Of a DNA stretch of 64,000 nucleotides, positions 9,055 to 18,177 are shown one piece after another. Every line of letters starts with the position of its first letter. Positions within the stretch are counted from its first letter, which is position 1. The translations under genes and the position numbers were made by a program. Under the pieces are notes generated by a model. The model ran no database searches. It was not told where the DNA came from and worked only from the letters and a program-made list of their open reading frames with translations. Origin of the DNA: Tyzzerella sp. (GTDB lineage: Bacteria > Bacillota > Clostridia > Lachnospirales > Lachnospiraceae); contig JAFQRJ010000015.1 in assembly GCA_017410145.1 (NCBI GenBank), positions 121,950 to 185,949 on the forward strand, given 5' to 3'.

Positions 9055-11145
9055 ATGTTCAAGAAATTTGAAATGGAATTGGCCGGCAGAACACTTCGTG
9101 CAGATATCGGAAGAGTGGCAGCGCAGGCAAATGGTGCAGTGCTTTTGCACTACGGTGACACAGTTGTGTTATCAACAGCAACAGCTTCAGAAAAACCAAG
9201 AGAAGGAATTGATTTCTTCCCATTAAGTGTTGAATATGAAGAAAAAATGTATGCAGTAGGTAAAATCCCAGGTGGATTTAACAAAAGAGAAGGAAAGGCA
9301 TCTGAAAATGCAATCCTTACATCACGTGTAATCGACAGACCAATGAGACCATTGTTCCCAAAAGATTACAGAAATGATGTTACACTTAACAATATGGTTA
9401 TGTCAGTTGACCCTGACTGCAGCCCGGAATTAACAGCTATGTTGGGTTCCGCAATTGCAACAGCAATTTCTGACATCCCATTTGATGGTCCTACTTCAAC
9501 AACACAAGTAGGTTTAATTGACGGTGAATTTGTATTTAACCCAAATGCAGCTCAGAGAGCAGTTTCTGATCTGCAATTGACAGTTGCATCTACAAGAGAA
9601 AAAGTGATTATGATTGAAGCAGGTGCAAATGAAGTTCCTGAAGCAAAAATGATCGAAGCAATTTTTGCAGCTCATGAAGTAAACCAAGAAGTAATCAAAT
9701 TTATCGATATGATTGTTGCTGATTGTGGTAAAGAAAAGCACGCTTATACAAGCTGTGCAATTCCGGAAGAATTGTTTGCAGCAATCAAGGAAATTGTACC
9801 TCCGGCTGAAATGGAAGTAGCAGTTTTCACAGATGTAAAACAAGTAAGAGAAGAAAACTTACGTGTTATTAGAGAAAAATTAGAAGAAGCTTTTGCCGAC
9901 AATGAAGAATGGTTGGCAATCTTAGGCGAAGCTTTATATCAATATCAGAAGAAGACTGTTCGTAAGATGATTTTGGTTGACCACAAGCGTCCGGACGGAA
10001 GAGCAATCGACCAAATCAGACCACTTGCTGCAGAGACAGATATTATTCCAAGAGTACATGGTTCAGCTATGTTTACACGTGGACAGACCCAGATCTGTAC
10101 AGTTACTACACTTGGACCTTTATCAGAAGCTCAAAAATTAGATGGATTGGATGAAGCTGAAGTTTCTAAGAGATATATGCATCATTACAATTTCCCTGCA
10201 TACTCTGTGGGTGAAACAAAACCATCAAGAGGACCGGGACGTCGTGAAATCGGTCATGGTGCATTGGCTGAGAGAGCATTGCTTCCAGTTCTTCCAAGTG
10301 AAGAGGAATTCCCATATGCAATCCGTACTGTGTCAGAAACATTTGAATCAAATGGTTCAACATCACAGGCAAGTGTTTGTGCATCTAGTATGTCACTTAT
10401 GGCAGCCGGTGTTCCTATTAAGGCAGCTGTTGCAGGTATCTCAGCAGGTCTTGTAACCGGTGATACAGATGATGAATACTTGGTATTAACAGATATCCAA
10501 GGTTTGGAAGACTTCTTCGGAGATATGGACTTTAAGGTAGCTGGTACACACAAAGGTATCACAGCTATCCAAATGGATATTAAGATTCACGGTTTAACAC
10601 GTGCAATCATTGAAGAAGCAATCGCTTGCACAAAGAAAGCAAGAACATACATCTTAGATGAAGTAATGGCAAAAGCAATTGCAGAGCCACGTGAAGAAGT
10701 AGGACAATATGCTCCAAAGATTCGTTCTATGCAGATTGACCCAGCTAAGATTGGTGATGTTGTTGGACAACGTGGAAAGACAATCAATGCTATCATTGAA
10801 CAGACAGGCGTTAAGATTGATATTACAGATGATGGTGCTGTTTCTATCTGTGGTACGGATGCAGAAAAGATGGAAGAAGCAATGAAGATGATTGCTACTA
10901 TCGTTACAGATTTCGAAGCTGGAATGGTATTCGAAGGGAAAGTAATCAGCATCAAAGAATTTGGCGCATTCGTTGAATTCGCACCTGGAAAAGAAGGAAT
11001 GGTACACATTTCTAAGATTTCCAAAGAAAGAATCAAACAAGTAGAAGACGTTCTTACATTAGGAGATAAGGTAAAAGTTGTTTGTCTTGGAAAAGACAAG
11101 ATGGGAAGAATTAGCTTCTCAATGAAAGACGTTGACGAAGAGTAA
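9055..11145 (+). CDS. pnp: Polyribonucleotide nucleotidyltransferase (PNPase)
   Basis: PNPase degrades RNA 3' to 5' by phosphorolysis and can add tails. The 696-residue product has two RNase PH-like domains (about residues 10-140 and 315-535) joined by a helical domain, a KH domain with the loop GDVVGQRGKTINAI near residue 565, and a C-terminal S1 domain starting near GMVFEGKVISIKEFGAFVEF. Motifs GKIPGGFNKREGK and SRGPGRREIGHGALAERAL are family signatures. AAAGGAG lies 7 bp before ATG 9055. It is a single-gene transcript: own promoter and leader upstream, strong terminator after the stop. Confidence 0.98.
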   Translation: MFKKFEMELAGRTLRADIGRVAAQANGAVLLHYGDTVVLSTATASEKPREGIDFFPLSVEYEEKMYAVGKIPGGFNKREGKASENAILTSRVIDRPMRPLFPKDYRNDVTLNNMVMSVDPDCSPELTAMLGSAIATAISDIPFDGPTSTTQVGLIDGEFVFNPNAAQRAVSDLQLTVASTREKVIMIEAGANEVPEAKMIEAIFAAHEVNQEVIKFIDMIVADCGKEKHAYTSCAIPEELFAAIKEIVPPAEMEVAVFTDVKQVREENLRVIREKLEEAFADNEEWLAILGEALYQYQKKTVRKMILVDHKRPDGRAIDQIRPLAAETDIIPRVHGSAMFTRGQTQICTVTTLGPLSEAQKLDGLDEAEVSKRYMHHYNFPAYSVGETKPSRGPGRREIGHGALAERALLPVLPSEEEFPYAIRTVSETFESNGSTSQASVCASSMSLMAAGVPIKAAVAGISAGLVTGDTDDEYLVLTDIQGLEDFFGDMDFKVAGTHKGITAIQMDIKIHGLTRAIIEEAIACTKKARTYILDEVMAKAIAEPREEVGQYAPKIRSMQIDPAKIGDVVGQRGKTINAIIEQTGVKIDITDDGAVSICGTDAEKMEEAMKMIATIVTDFEAGMVFEGKVISIKEFGAFVEFAPGKEGMVHISKISKERIKQVEDVLTLGDKVKVVCLGKDKMGRISFSMKDVDEE

Positions 11146-11148
11146 TCT

Positions 11149-12581
<1,433 letters not shown>

Positions 12582-12582
<1 letters not shown>

Positions 12583-12766
12583 TATCAGATGGGAGACAAT
12601 CCCCATCTGATATATGCTCCGCGAGGATGTGCAGGGATTCGGTATGGTAATATGTCAGCTTACGCTGACCCGAATCCCGCACCAAGACTCGCGAGCGAGT
12701 CTTGAATAGAAAAAAAAACAAAAGGCGCTGGCTGTGCAAAATGTTTGCATGACTGGCGCTTTTGCT
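12582..12766 (+). other. Four consecutive stem-loops after gdhA
   Basis: This gap holds four separate hairpins: 12582-12613 (ATATCAGATGGG with CCCATCTGATAT), 12629-12682 (GGGATTCGG with CCGAATCCC plus an inner GTCAGC/GCTGAC), 12684-12703 (AAGACTCGC with GCGAGTCTT) and 12719-12764 (TGCAAA/TTTGCA extended by G-U-rich pairing and ending in CTTTTGCTTT). The last one is the best terminator candidate. The second and third are more GC-rich than the surroundings and may be a copy of a dispersed palindromic element. Confidence 0.65.
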
Positions 12767-12812
12767 TTATGGAAACTGACAGACTTTTCTATATAAAAAA
12801 TTCAAAAAGTGC

Positions 12813-12841
12813 TTGACTTTAGCGTGCTAATTCGTTACTAT
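12813..12841 (+). promoter_or_regulatory. Promoter of the amino acid transporter operon
   Basis: TTGACT (12813-12818), a 17-bp spacer and TACTAT (12836-12841), about 40 bp upstream of the first start codon. Confidence 0.75.
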
Positions 12842-12881
12842 GAGAAAGTGTTATAAAAACAATGATAAAGGAGAAAAAAAT

Positions 12882-13676
12882 ATGAAAAAATTAGTTGCAT
12901 TATTATTAAGTGTTATTATGGTACTTTCATTGGTGGCTTGTGGCGGTAAGGATACTGCTAAGTCGGATTTGGAAAAAGTAAAAGATGCAGGAAAGCTTGT
13001 TGTTGGTATCACAGAGTTTGAACCTATGGATTACAAAGATAAGGATGGAAACTGGGTTGGATTTGATGCGGACATGGCAACTGCATTTGCGGAGTATTTA
13101 GGCGTTGAAGTAGAGTTTGAAATTATTGTTGATTGGACAAACAAGCATCTGGAACTGAATAACGGAACTTTTGACTGTATTTGGAATGGTATGACGTTGA
13201 CAGATGAAGTGAAAGCAGCAATGGATTACAAAGCATATTGCAACAATCATCAAGTAGTGGTTGTAAAGGCGGATAAGGCTGACCAATACACAACAGAAGA
13301 GAGTATTGAAAACTTAGAATTTGCAGTAGAACAGGGAAGTGCAGGAGAAGCTGAGGCAAAGGAAAGAGGCTGGAAAAAAATCAATGGAGTACCTGATCAG
13401 GCATCGGCATTGAATGAAGTAAAAGCAGGAGCATCAGAAGCTGCGATTATCGATTATTTGATGGCAGTTGCTATGGTTGGACCTGATTCAGATTATTCAG
13501 ATTTGGCAGCAACTTCAATCTATGTGTCAGATGAAGAACTTGGTGTTGGATTCCGAAAAGGCTCTGACCTTTTAGCGGAATTAGAAAAATTCTTTGAACA
13601 AGCATATGCAGACGGTACAATGATGAAATATGCAGAAAAATACGGTCTAGAAAACGATATTATTGAACAGAAATAG
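12882..13676 (+). CDS. Polar amino acid ABC transporter, substrate-binding lipoprotein
   Basis: The 264-residue product begins with a lipoprotein signal (hydrophobic residues 4-17, lipobox LVAC, Cys20) and continues as a periplasmic-binding-protein type 2 fold of the polar amino acid family: GKLVVGITEFEPMDYKDKDG, then VGFDADMATAFAEYLGVEVE and FDCIWNGMTLTDE. The protein would be anchored to the outer face of the membrane and hand substrate to the permease encoded 21 bp downstream. Ligand class (glutamine, glutamate, cystine or basic amino acids) cannot be read from sequence. ATG 12882 has AAGGAG upstream; the frame open from 12840 lies on the promoter. Confidence 0.93.
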   Translation: MKKLVALLLSVIMVLSLVACGGKDTAKSDLEKVKDAGKLVVGITEFEPMDYKDKDGNWVGFDADMATAFAEYLGVEVEFEIIVDWTNKHLELNNGTFDCIWNGMTLTDEVKAAMDYKAYCNNHQVVVVKADKADQYTTEESIENLEFAVEQGSAGEAEAKERGWKKINGVPDQASALNEVKAGASEAAIIDYLMAVAMVGPDSDYSDLAATSIYVSDEELGVGFRKGSDLLAELEKFFEQAYADGTMMKYAEKYGLENDIIEQK

Positions 13677-13697
13677 ATTAGAAAGCAGGATATACAT

Positions 13698-14384
13698 ATG
13701 GAACGAATATTGGAACAATTTCCAATCGTCGTAAATGCACTGAATATAGGGTTTGTGCAGACGTTAAAACTATTTGCATCCACTCTGATTGGGGCGATAC
13801 CTTTTGGACTCATTATAGCCTTGGGTTCAATGTCCTCATTTAAACCGTTAAGTTATTTGACGAGAATGATTGTTTGGATTGTGAGAGGAACTCCTCTCAT
13901 GATTCAACTGTTAATTATTTATTATGGACCGGGACTGATGTTGGAAAACCATATCTGGGGTGTTGGTGAATCGGGGCGTTTTTTGGCGGCGACGGTAGCA
14001 TTTGTGTTTAACTATGCCTGCTATTTTTCTGAAATATATCGAGGTGGTATTCAAAGTGTGCCAGTTGGACAGGAAGAGGCAGGATTGGTGCTTGGAATGA
14101 AGAAGAGTCAGATTTTCTTCCGGGTAAAATTACTACAAATGGTAAAACGTGTTATTCCACCAATGTCAAACGAGATTATCACTTTGGTAAAAGACACATC
14201 CCTTGCGCGTATTATTGCATTGCAGGAAATTATTTATGCAGGGCAAACCTTTATGAAAGGGTCTCAGGGAATTGCAGGTGCGATGTGGCCACTATTCTTT
14301 ACCGGAGTCTATTATTTGATATTTAATGGAATTGTTACAGTTCTTCTTGGACGTTTAGAGAAGAAACTGGATTATTTCCAATAA
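13698..14384 (+). CDS. Polar amino acid ABC transporter, permease
   Basis: The 228-residue protein has about five membrane segments and the HisM/GlnP family features: RGTPLMIQLLIIYYG near residue 70 and the coupling-loop region EEAGLVLGMKKSQIFFRVKL, which resembles the EAA motif that docks on the ATPase. A single permease gene in the operon suggests a homodimeric channel. It lies between the binding-protein and ATPase genes with short spacers, so all three are one operon. Confidence 0.94.
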   Translation: MERILEQFPIVVNALNIGFVQTLKLFASTLIGAIPFGLIIALGSMSSFKPLSYLTRMIVWIVRGTPLMIQLLIIYYGPGLMLENHIWGVGESGRFLAATVAFVFNYACYFSEIYRGGIQSVPVGQEEAGLVLGMKKSQIFFRVKLLQMVKRVIPPMSNEIITLVKDTSLARIIALQEIIYAGQTFMKGSQGIAGAMWPLFFTGVYYLIFNGIVTVLLGRLEKKLDYFQ

Positions 14385-14399
14385 GGAGGTGCGGACAAG

Positions 14400-15194
14400 A
14401 TGGCGATTTTAGAAGTGAAAAATATACATAAAAGTTTTGGACGCACAGAAGTTTTAAAGGATGTTAGTTTTTCCTTGGAAAAAGGGGACGTGATATCTAT
14501 TATCGGTTCTTCTGGAAGTGGAAAGACGACGTTATTGCGATGCCTTAATTTCTTGGAACGTCCGGACAAGGGTATTATTCGTGTAAATGATGAAACCATA
14601 TTTGATGCAGAGGATAAGAAGACGCAACTGGAATCACAAATTCGCATGAAGCGACTGCATTTCGGTTTGGTATTTCAATCCTTTAATCTGTTCCCACAAT
14701 ATACAGCTTTGCAGAACGTGATGTTAGCAAAAGAATTATTGGCAAAGGAACAACCGGATTATAAGGCGAGAAAAAAGGAAATTCATAATGAAATCAAAGA
14801 ACAGGCAATTATGCTGTTAAAACAAATGGGGCTTGAAAATAGGATGAATAATTATCCGCATCAGCTTTCGGGTGGACAGTGCCAGCGTGTGGCTATAGCC
14901 CGTGCCCTTGCTTTGGAACCGGATATTCTTTGTTTTGATGAACCGACATCGGCTCTTGACCCGGAACTTACCGGTGAGGTTCTGAAGGTTATCAAAGAAT
15001 TGGCAGATAAAAAGACTACCATGATTATTGTTACACATGAGATGGCATTTGCAAAGGAAGTGTCAGATCAGGTAGTGTTCATGGATGGCGGTATTGTTTT
15101 GGAACAGGGTTCGCCGAGTGAAGTCTTTGACAATCCAAAAGAGGAAAGAACTAAACAATTTTTAAAGGGTTATCACAACACTATTCAGCCATAA
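14400..15194 (+). CDS. Polar amino acid ABC transporter, ATP-binding protein
   Basis: The 264-residue ATPase has Walker [10 protein letters not shown] near residue 38, a Q-loop in [16 protein letters not shown], signature [16 protein letters not shown], Walker [15 protein letters not shown] and the H-loop [11 protein letters not shown]. This is the GlnQ/HisP type. Compared with GlnQ it has an insertion of about 20 residues ([20 protein letters not shown]) before the signature motif. GGAGGTGCGGACAAG precedes ATG 14400, which lies 15 bp after the permease stop. Confidence 0.95.
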   Translation: MAILEVKNIHKSFGRTEVLKDVSFSLEKGDVISIIGSSGSGKTTLLRCLNFLERPDKGIIRVNDETIFDAEDKKTQLESQIRMKRLHFGLVFQSFNLFPQYTALQNVMLAKELLAKEQPDYKARKKEIHNEIKEQAIMLLKQMGLENRMNNYPHQLSGGQCQRVAIARALALEPDILCFDEPTSALDPELTGEVLKVIKELADKKTTMIIVTHEMAFAKEVSDQVVFMDGGIVLEQGSPSEVFDNPKEERTKQFLKGYHNTIQP

Positions 15195-15372
15195 AGCTCG
15201 AATACGCTGTGCTTTTTCTCGCTTAGGCTAAGCGCCATATGTCAAATATTTTCAAAAAAGTGGATTTTTTTTGCCTTAAATGGCGTAAAATCAATAATTG
15301 AACAGGAAAAACAGATTTTTCTTAAGGCAAAAAAACGACTTCTGTTGTAAGAGACCATCGTGAGCATTTAGC

Positions 15373-15402
15373 TTTAAGTTTTATGGCAAGGTGAAATGTG
15401 CT
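15373..15402 (+). repeat. Hairpin motif, copy A
   Basis: A 30-bp motif whose centre folds as TTTTAT-GGCAAG-GTGAAA with two G-U pairs. It matches copy B at 16722-16751 at most positions, and the differences within the stem keep pairing. It lies 37 bp before the -35 of the promoter at 15439. Confidence 0.55.
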
Positions 15403-15438
15403 GTGGAAAATCAATCAATAAAAAACTGTTCAAATTAA

Positions 15439-15467
15439 TTGATAATTCAAACAAAAAAGAGTATAAT
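15439..15467 (+). promoter_or_regulatory. Promoter upstream of the 130-residue reading frame
   Basis: TTGATA (15439-15444), a 17-bp spacer and TATAAT (15462-15467). The first supported reading frame starts about 115 bp downstream. Confidence 0.65.
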
Positions 15468-15583
15468 GTAAATACAAAAAGAAAAAGAAAAACAAAAAAG
15501 ACTGAAAATAAGGCAGCTGCTATTAATAGAAATATGTAACTAAAGGAATAGAAGTCATTATTTTTGTGGGTTTCTAAAATGTA

Positions 15584-15976
15584 ATGAATTGTATTCACTC
15601 TGATTGTGGGGAAGAAAGGACTGTATTACTTGCAGATATGAGAGGAGAAGTGGAACCGTGTTATGAACCAGTTTGTGGTATGTATCAATATCATTATATG
15701 GTTTCTAGCGGATTTGGAACGGTTTATAAGGAGGATGGATCTACATATATTCTTTTGGCATCAGCATGGCAATGTAAGAGATGTATGTTGGTGATGGTTA
15801 CTGAGGGGGATATTATATGGGGGGAAATGACTACCATTGGTAAATATGCCACCTATCATGGATATGTTGATCCGATTAATACAAATGGTTGTATAATTTG
15901 GGGTGCTGATCATTATGGGTATACTTCAAACAATTATTTATCTGGATATAGATTTGTTATACCTACGTATTATTAG
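15584..15976 (+). CDS. Unrecognised Cys-rich protein, possibly truncated at its start
   Basis: I do not recognise this 130-residue protein. It has Cys pairs (CIHSDC, CYEPVC, CKRC), many aromatic and Gly residues and no membrane segment, which looks like the mature part of a secreted, disulfide-bonded protein. ATG 15584 has no convincing ribosome site, and an in-frame stop lies 9 bp upstream, so there is no room for a signal peptide in this frame. A promoter stands at 15439-15467. Two readings are possible: a short intact protein with poor initiation, or the remnant of a longer secreted protein that lost its 5' end. It could also be read together with the lipoprotein gene that follows. Confidence 0.5.
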   Translation: MNCIHSDCGEERTVLLADMRGEVEPCYEPVCGMYQYHYMVSSGFGTVYKEDGSTYILLASAWQCKRCMLVMVTEGDIIWGEMTTIGKYATYHGYVDPINTNGCIIWGADHYGYTSNNYLSGYRFVIPTYY

Positions 15977-16059
15977 AAGGGTTTTATTTCTGTAAGTAAA
16001 GCACCACAAGTTGTTAAATGATGTTGCTGTAGTTGTGTGGGACACCGGAGGGACAGAGT

Positions 16060-16578
16060 ATGAAAAAAATTTTTATTATATTCATTGTCTTAGAGATATT
16101 TGTTGTTGGTTGTGCGAAAAATAATGCTAAGGGGCTTGCTGAGATACAGGAAAAAGAATTGATTGAAAATTTTTTATATGAGGTTTTTGATTTAAATAAG
16201 CAACAAAGATGCAACACCTTTATAGAAATGGTGGGTCCAACACGTGATATGTCTACATTGAAGGAAACGGAAGGTGTCCAAGAAATATCAAATGAAACAC
16301 AACAAGCATACGAGAACTACTGTAAGCCATTTGAAGCTTATGCAACTCAGAAATGTATTGACTTGATGCAGGCAAACCGTATACCTATACAATATGATCT
16401 TTATGTCGTAAATCAGAACGTAACGGTTGAGATTGCTGATGTACAATATGAGAAGGTAAGCGAGAACACATACTCTTTTGAAGTTTCATATAAAACAGAT
16501 TTGTATTCCATTAAAGGGAAGATAACAATAGAAAAAGCAGAAGGTAAAGTTCTGGTCACATCGGTTAACGCATATTGA
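16060..16578 (+). CDS. Small lipoprotein of unknown function
   Basis: The 172-residue product starts with a lipoprotein signal (hydrophobic residues 4-16, lipobox VVGC, Cys18). The rest is soluble, charged and mixed alpha/beta, with a C-terminal stretch of alternating residues (YDLYVVNQNVTVEIADVQYE) that suggests a small beta sheet like those of NTF2-like or DUF4829-type domains; this assignment is a guess. ATG 16060 follows CGGAGGG by 7 bp; the frame open from GTG 16033 has no ribosome site. It sits 83 bp after the Cys-rich frame and could share its promoter. Confidence 0.75.
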   Translation: MKKIFIIFIVLEIFVVGCAKNNAKGLAEIQEKELIENFLYEVFDLNKQQRCNTFIEMVGPTRDMSTLKETEGVQEISNETQQAYENYCKPFEAYATQKCIDLMQANRIPIQYDLYVVNQNVTVEIADVQYEKVSENTYSFEVSYKTDLYSIKGKITIEKAEGKVLVTSVNAY

Positions 16579-16640
16579 AAAAACAACTATTTTCGGCTAT
16601 AGTTTGTTTTGATAAAAAAGTAAATAAGGAATTATATGGT

Positions 16641-16680
16641 TAAAGTGCGTTTCTATACCTTGGAAACGCACTTTGTATTT
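16641..16680 (+). terminator. Probable terminator after the small lipoprotein gene
   Basis: AAAGTGCGTTTC and GGAAACGCACTTT form a 12-bp stem with an 8-base loop, followed by a broken T run (GTATTT). Confidence 0.65.
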
Positions 16681-16721
16681 AATAAATGGGTAAATTTTAA
16701 AACTAACATCCAGTTTTTGAA

Positions 16722-16751
16722 TTTAAGTTCCACGGCAAAGTGGAATTTACT
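16722..16751 (+). repeat. Hairpin motif, copy B
   Basis: TTCCAC-GGCAAA-GTGGAA, a perfect 6-bp stem within a 30-bp block related to copy A at 15373-15402. The block lies 39 bp before the -35 of the tRNA-Val promoter, close to the 36-bp spacing of copy A from its promoter. Confidence 0.55.
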
Positions 16752-16790
16752 TTAAAAAATAAAAATATATTAAAAAAAGTGAAAAAAGTG

Positions 16791-16820
16791 TTGACAAGTT
16801 GTGACATATAATAGTATACT
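16791..16820 (+). promoter_or_regulatory. Promoter of the tRNA-Val/tRNA-Met unit
   Basis: TTGACA (16791-16796), an 18-bp spacer and TATACT (16815-16820). A leader hairpin with arms AAGCGGGT and ACCCGCTT (16825-16850) follows directly before the first tRNA. Confidence 0.8.
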
Positions 16821-16856
16821 AGCAAAGCGGGTTGCGAAGACGACCCGCTTATACTT

Positions 16857-16929
16857 GGGATCATAGCTCAGCTGGGAGAGCACCTGCCTTACAAGCAGGG
16901 GGTCACAGGTTCGAGCCCTGTTGGTCCCA
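16857..16929 (+). tRNA. tRNA-Val (anticodon TAC)
   Basis: A complete cloverleaf: acceptor GGGATCA/TGGTCCC with one G-U pair, D arm with AGCTCAGCTGGGAGAGC, anticodon arm CTGC-CTTACAA-GCAG with anticodon TAC at 16890-16892, and T arm with GGTTCGAGCC. CCA is not encoded. Confidence 0.97.
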
Positions 16930-17036
16930 TTTTGCGACAGTTATTCTGTTGTAAAATTTAAATTTAGAGTCGCAAAATGTGACGTGCGTGCTTCGCACGA
17001 TGCACACAGTTTCTACGAAACTGGCGCGATTAGTTT

Positions 17037-17110
17037 GGCGGGATAGCTCAGTTGGCTAGAGCATACGGTTCATACCCGTAGTGTCGCTGGTTCGAATCCA
17101 GTTCCCGCTA
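17037..17110 (+). tRNA. tRNA-Met (anticodon CAT), elongator type
   Basis: A complete cloverleaf: acceptor GGCGGGA/TCCCGCT, anticodon arm TACGG-TTCATAC-CCGTA with CAT at 17071-17073, and T arm with GGTTCGAATCC. The anticodon stem lacks the three G-C pairs of initiator tRNA and matches the Firmicute elongator Met pattern. CCA is not encoded. The 107-bp spacer from tRNA-Val holds hairpins ATTTTGCGAC/GTCGCAAAAT, CGTGCG/CGCACG and CAGTTTC/GAAACTG, probably used in processing. Confidence 0.96.
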
Positions 17111-17116
17111 CTTGAT

Positions 17117-17143
17117 GAAAGCCCATATTTATGGGCTTTTTTC
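17117..17143 (+). terminator. Terminator of the tRNA unit
   Basis: GCCCAT and ATGGGC around a 4-base loop, preceded by GAAA and followed by TTTTTTC. Confidence 0.92.
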
Positions 17144-17212
17144 ATTGCTCAAACCCAAATCATTCAAAACAATTTAAAAATTCTACCCTAATTTCTACCA
17201 TAACTGTATGGA

Positions 17213-17542
17213 TTTACGGTGCGAGAAAGAGATAATGTCAAATTCACCGTAATTTTGAGAGTAAAAAAAGTTTGTTTTTATGAAAATACGGCGTGACAGA
17301 TAGGTTTTGCATAATACACCGTAGTTTTTGTACATAAAACATAGATTATACAAGTCCTACACAGATATTTTACGGTGAGCAAGGTGTTTTTATTGTTTGA
17401 CACCGTAACAGCAAGTTTTGTAGTCATGTATTTACGGTGTGTGGGCGTTTTTCTTAGATTCACACCGTAAAACCAAGTTTTATGATTCTAAAAACAGACT
17501 TATTTACGGTATAGTAGCGTATATGTTTGTCTCACACCGTAA
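17213..17542 (+). repeat. Array of five inverted-repeat units, TTTACGGTG ... CACCGTAAA
   Basis: Five units lie at 17213-17252, 17287-17323, 17369-17408, 17431-17470 and 17503-17542. Each is 37-40 bp long, opens with TTTACGGTG (or TACGGCGTG in unit 2, TTTACGGTAT in unit 5) and closes with CACCGTAA. The arms of unit 4 pair over 10 bp. The interior of units 2-4 shares a T-rich GGTTTT/CGTTTTT block, and two of the spacers share CAAGTTTT, so the units look like copies of one ancestor. Inter-unit spacers vary from 22 to 45 bp. The array fills most of the 515-bp gap between tRNA-Met and ispF. No gene is supported in it. Confidence 0.9.
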
Positions 17543-17585
17543 ATTCTCATATTTGTGCAAAATTCTTTTGGTAATGTAAAAAATA

Positions 17586-17594
17586 TGATATACT
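17586..17594 (+). promoter_or_regulatory. Extended -10 promoter element of ispF
   Basis: TGaTATACT lies 31 bp before the ispF start. The -35 region is weak (TTTTGG, 17 bp upstream). Confidence 0.55.
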
Positions 17595-17625
17595 ATTTTA
17601 TTATAAAGAAAAAGAGAGGTTAACT

Positions 17626-18177
17626 ATGCGAGTTGGTTTAGGATATGATGTTCATAAATTAGTAGAAGATAGAGACTTGATTTTAGGTGGGGTGACAATT
17701 CCTTATGAAAAGGGCTTGTTAGGCCATTCGGATGCAGATGTTTTGGTGCATGCGATAATGGATGCACTTGTTGGAGCAGCTGCACTCGGTGATATCGGAA
17801 AACATTTCCCAGATACAGATCCACAATATAAAGGTATCTCTAGTGTCAAATTATTGGAGCATGTTGGCAAGCTTTTGGACGAGCATATGTATGTGATTGA
17901 AAATATTGATGCTACCATTATTGCACAGCGTCCAAAAATGGCACCATACATTCAGGATATGAGAAAAAATATTGCAGATACACTGGGGCTCGAATTAGAT
18001 CAGGTAAACGTAAAGGCAACCACAGAAGAAGGATTAGGATTTACAGGTACCGGGGAAGGCATTTCATCACAGGCAATTTGTGCTATTGAAAAGATTACAA
18101 ATTTAACAAGCTTTAAGGTGGCTGACAGCGAGGAAGGATGCGCAGGCTGCGGGGGATGTAAGAAACATGAAGCTTAG
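17626..18177 (+). CDS. ispF: 2-C-methyl-D-erythritol 2,4-cyclodiphosphate synthase with a Cys-rich tail
   Basis: IspF makes the cyclic diphosphate intermediate of the MEP isoprenoid pathway. The metal ligands sit in GYDVHKL (Asp8, His10) and the GHSDADVL region; [12 protein letters not shown] and the [11 protein letters not shown](T)GEG stretch are also family motifs. The family is usually about 155-160 residues; this product has 183, with an extra 27 residues at the C-terminus ending [15 protein letters not shown]. Three closely spaced Cys suggest a metal or redox role that is not part of the known reaction. The last 11 bases overlap the next gene, so the two are co-transcribed. Confidence 0.95.
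   Translation: MRVGLGYDVHKLVEDRDLILGGVTIPYEKGLLGHSDADVLVHAIMDALVGAAALGDIGKHFPDTDPQYKGISSVKLLEHVGKLLDEHMYVIENIDATIIAQRPKMAPYIQDMRKNIADTLGLELDQVNVKATTEEGLGFTGTGEGISSQAICAIEKITNLTSFKVADSEEGCAGCGGCKKHEA

Larger units (their letters stand above)
15195..15583. other. 389-bp gap with an inverted repeat, a hairpin motif and a promoter
   Basis: No gene is supported here. At 15257-15341 an interrupted palindrome has arms AAGTGGATTTTTTTTGCCTT and AAGGCAAAAAAACGACTT around about 45 bp; inside each arm a 13-bp core (TTTTTTGCCTTAA) is exact. At 15373-15402 lies a hairpin motif with a near copy at 16722-16751. A promoter follows at 15439. A CGCTTAGgcTAAGCG palindrome near 15229 may belong to the end of the transporter transcript, but I see no clear terminator. 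Confidence 0.6.

Noticed and set aside
15374-15598. Hydrophobic 74-residue frame on the minus strand
   Set aside because: Its Phe/Leu-rich sequence results from A-rich DNA on the plus strand; no ribosome site or promoter on the minus strand, and a plus-strand promoter lies across it.
17037-17110. tRNA-Ile (lysidine-modified CAT)
   Set aside because: The anticodon stem TACGG/CCGTA and the acceptor match elongator tRNA-Met of Firmicutes better; not fully excluded without a tRNA classifier.
17278-17463. 61-residue frame on the minus strand across the inverted-repeat array
   Set aside because: It lies wholly in the repeat array, has no ribosome site and its composition follows from the repeats.
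17213-17542. CRISPR array
   Set aside because: The repeats are paired inverted half sites of 9-10 bp with unequal spacing; no long direct repeat with equal-length unique spacers and no cas gene.
17037-17625. Integrated element using tRNA-Met as attachment site
   Set aside because: No integrase gene and no duplicated tRNA 3' end in the following gap.
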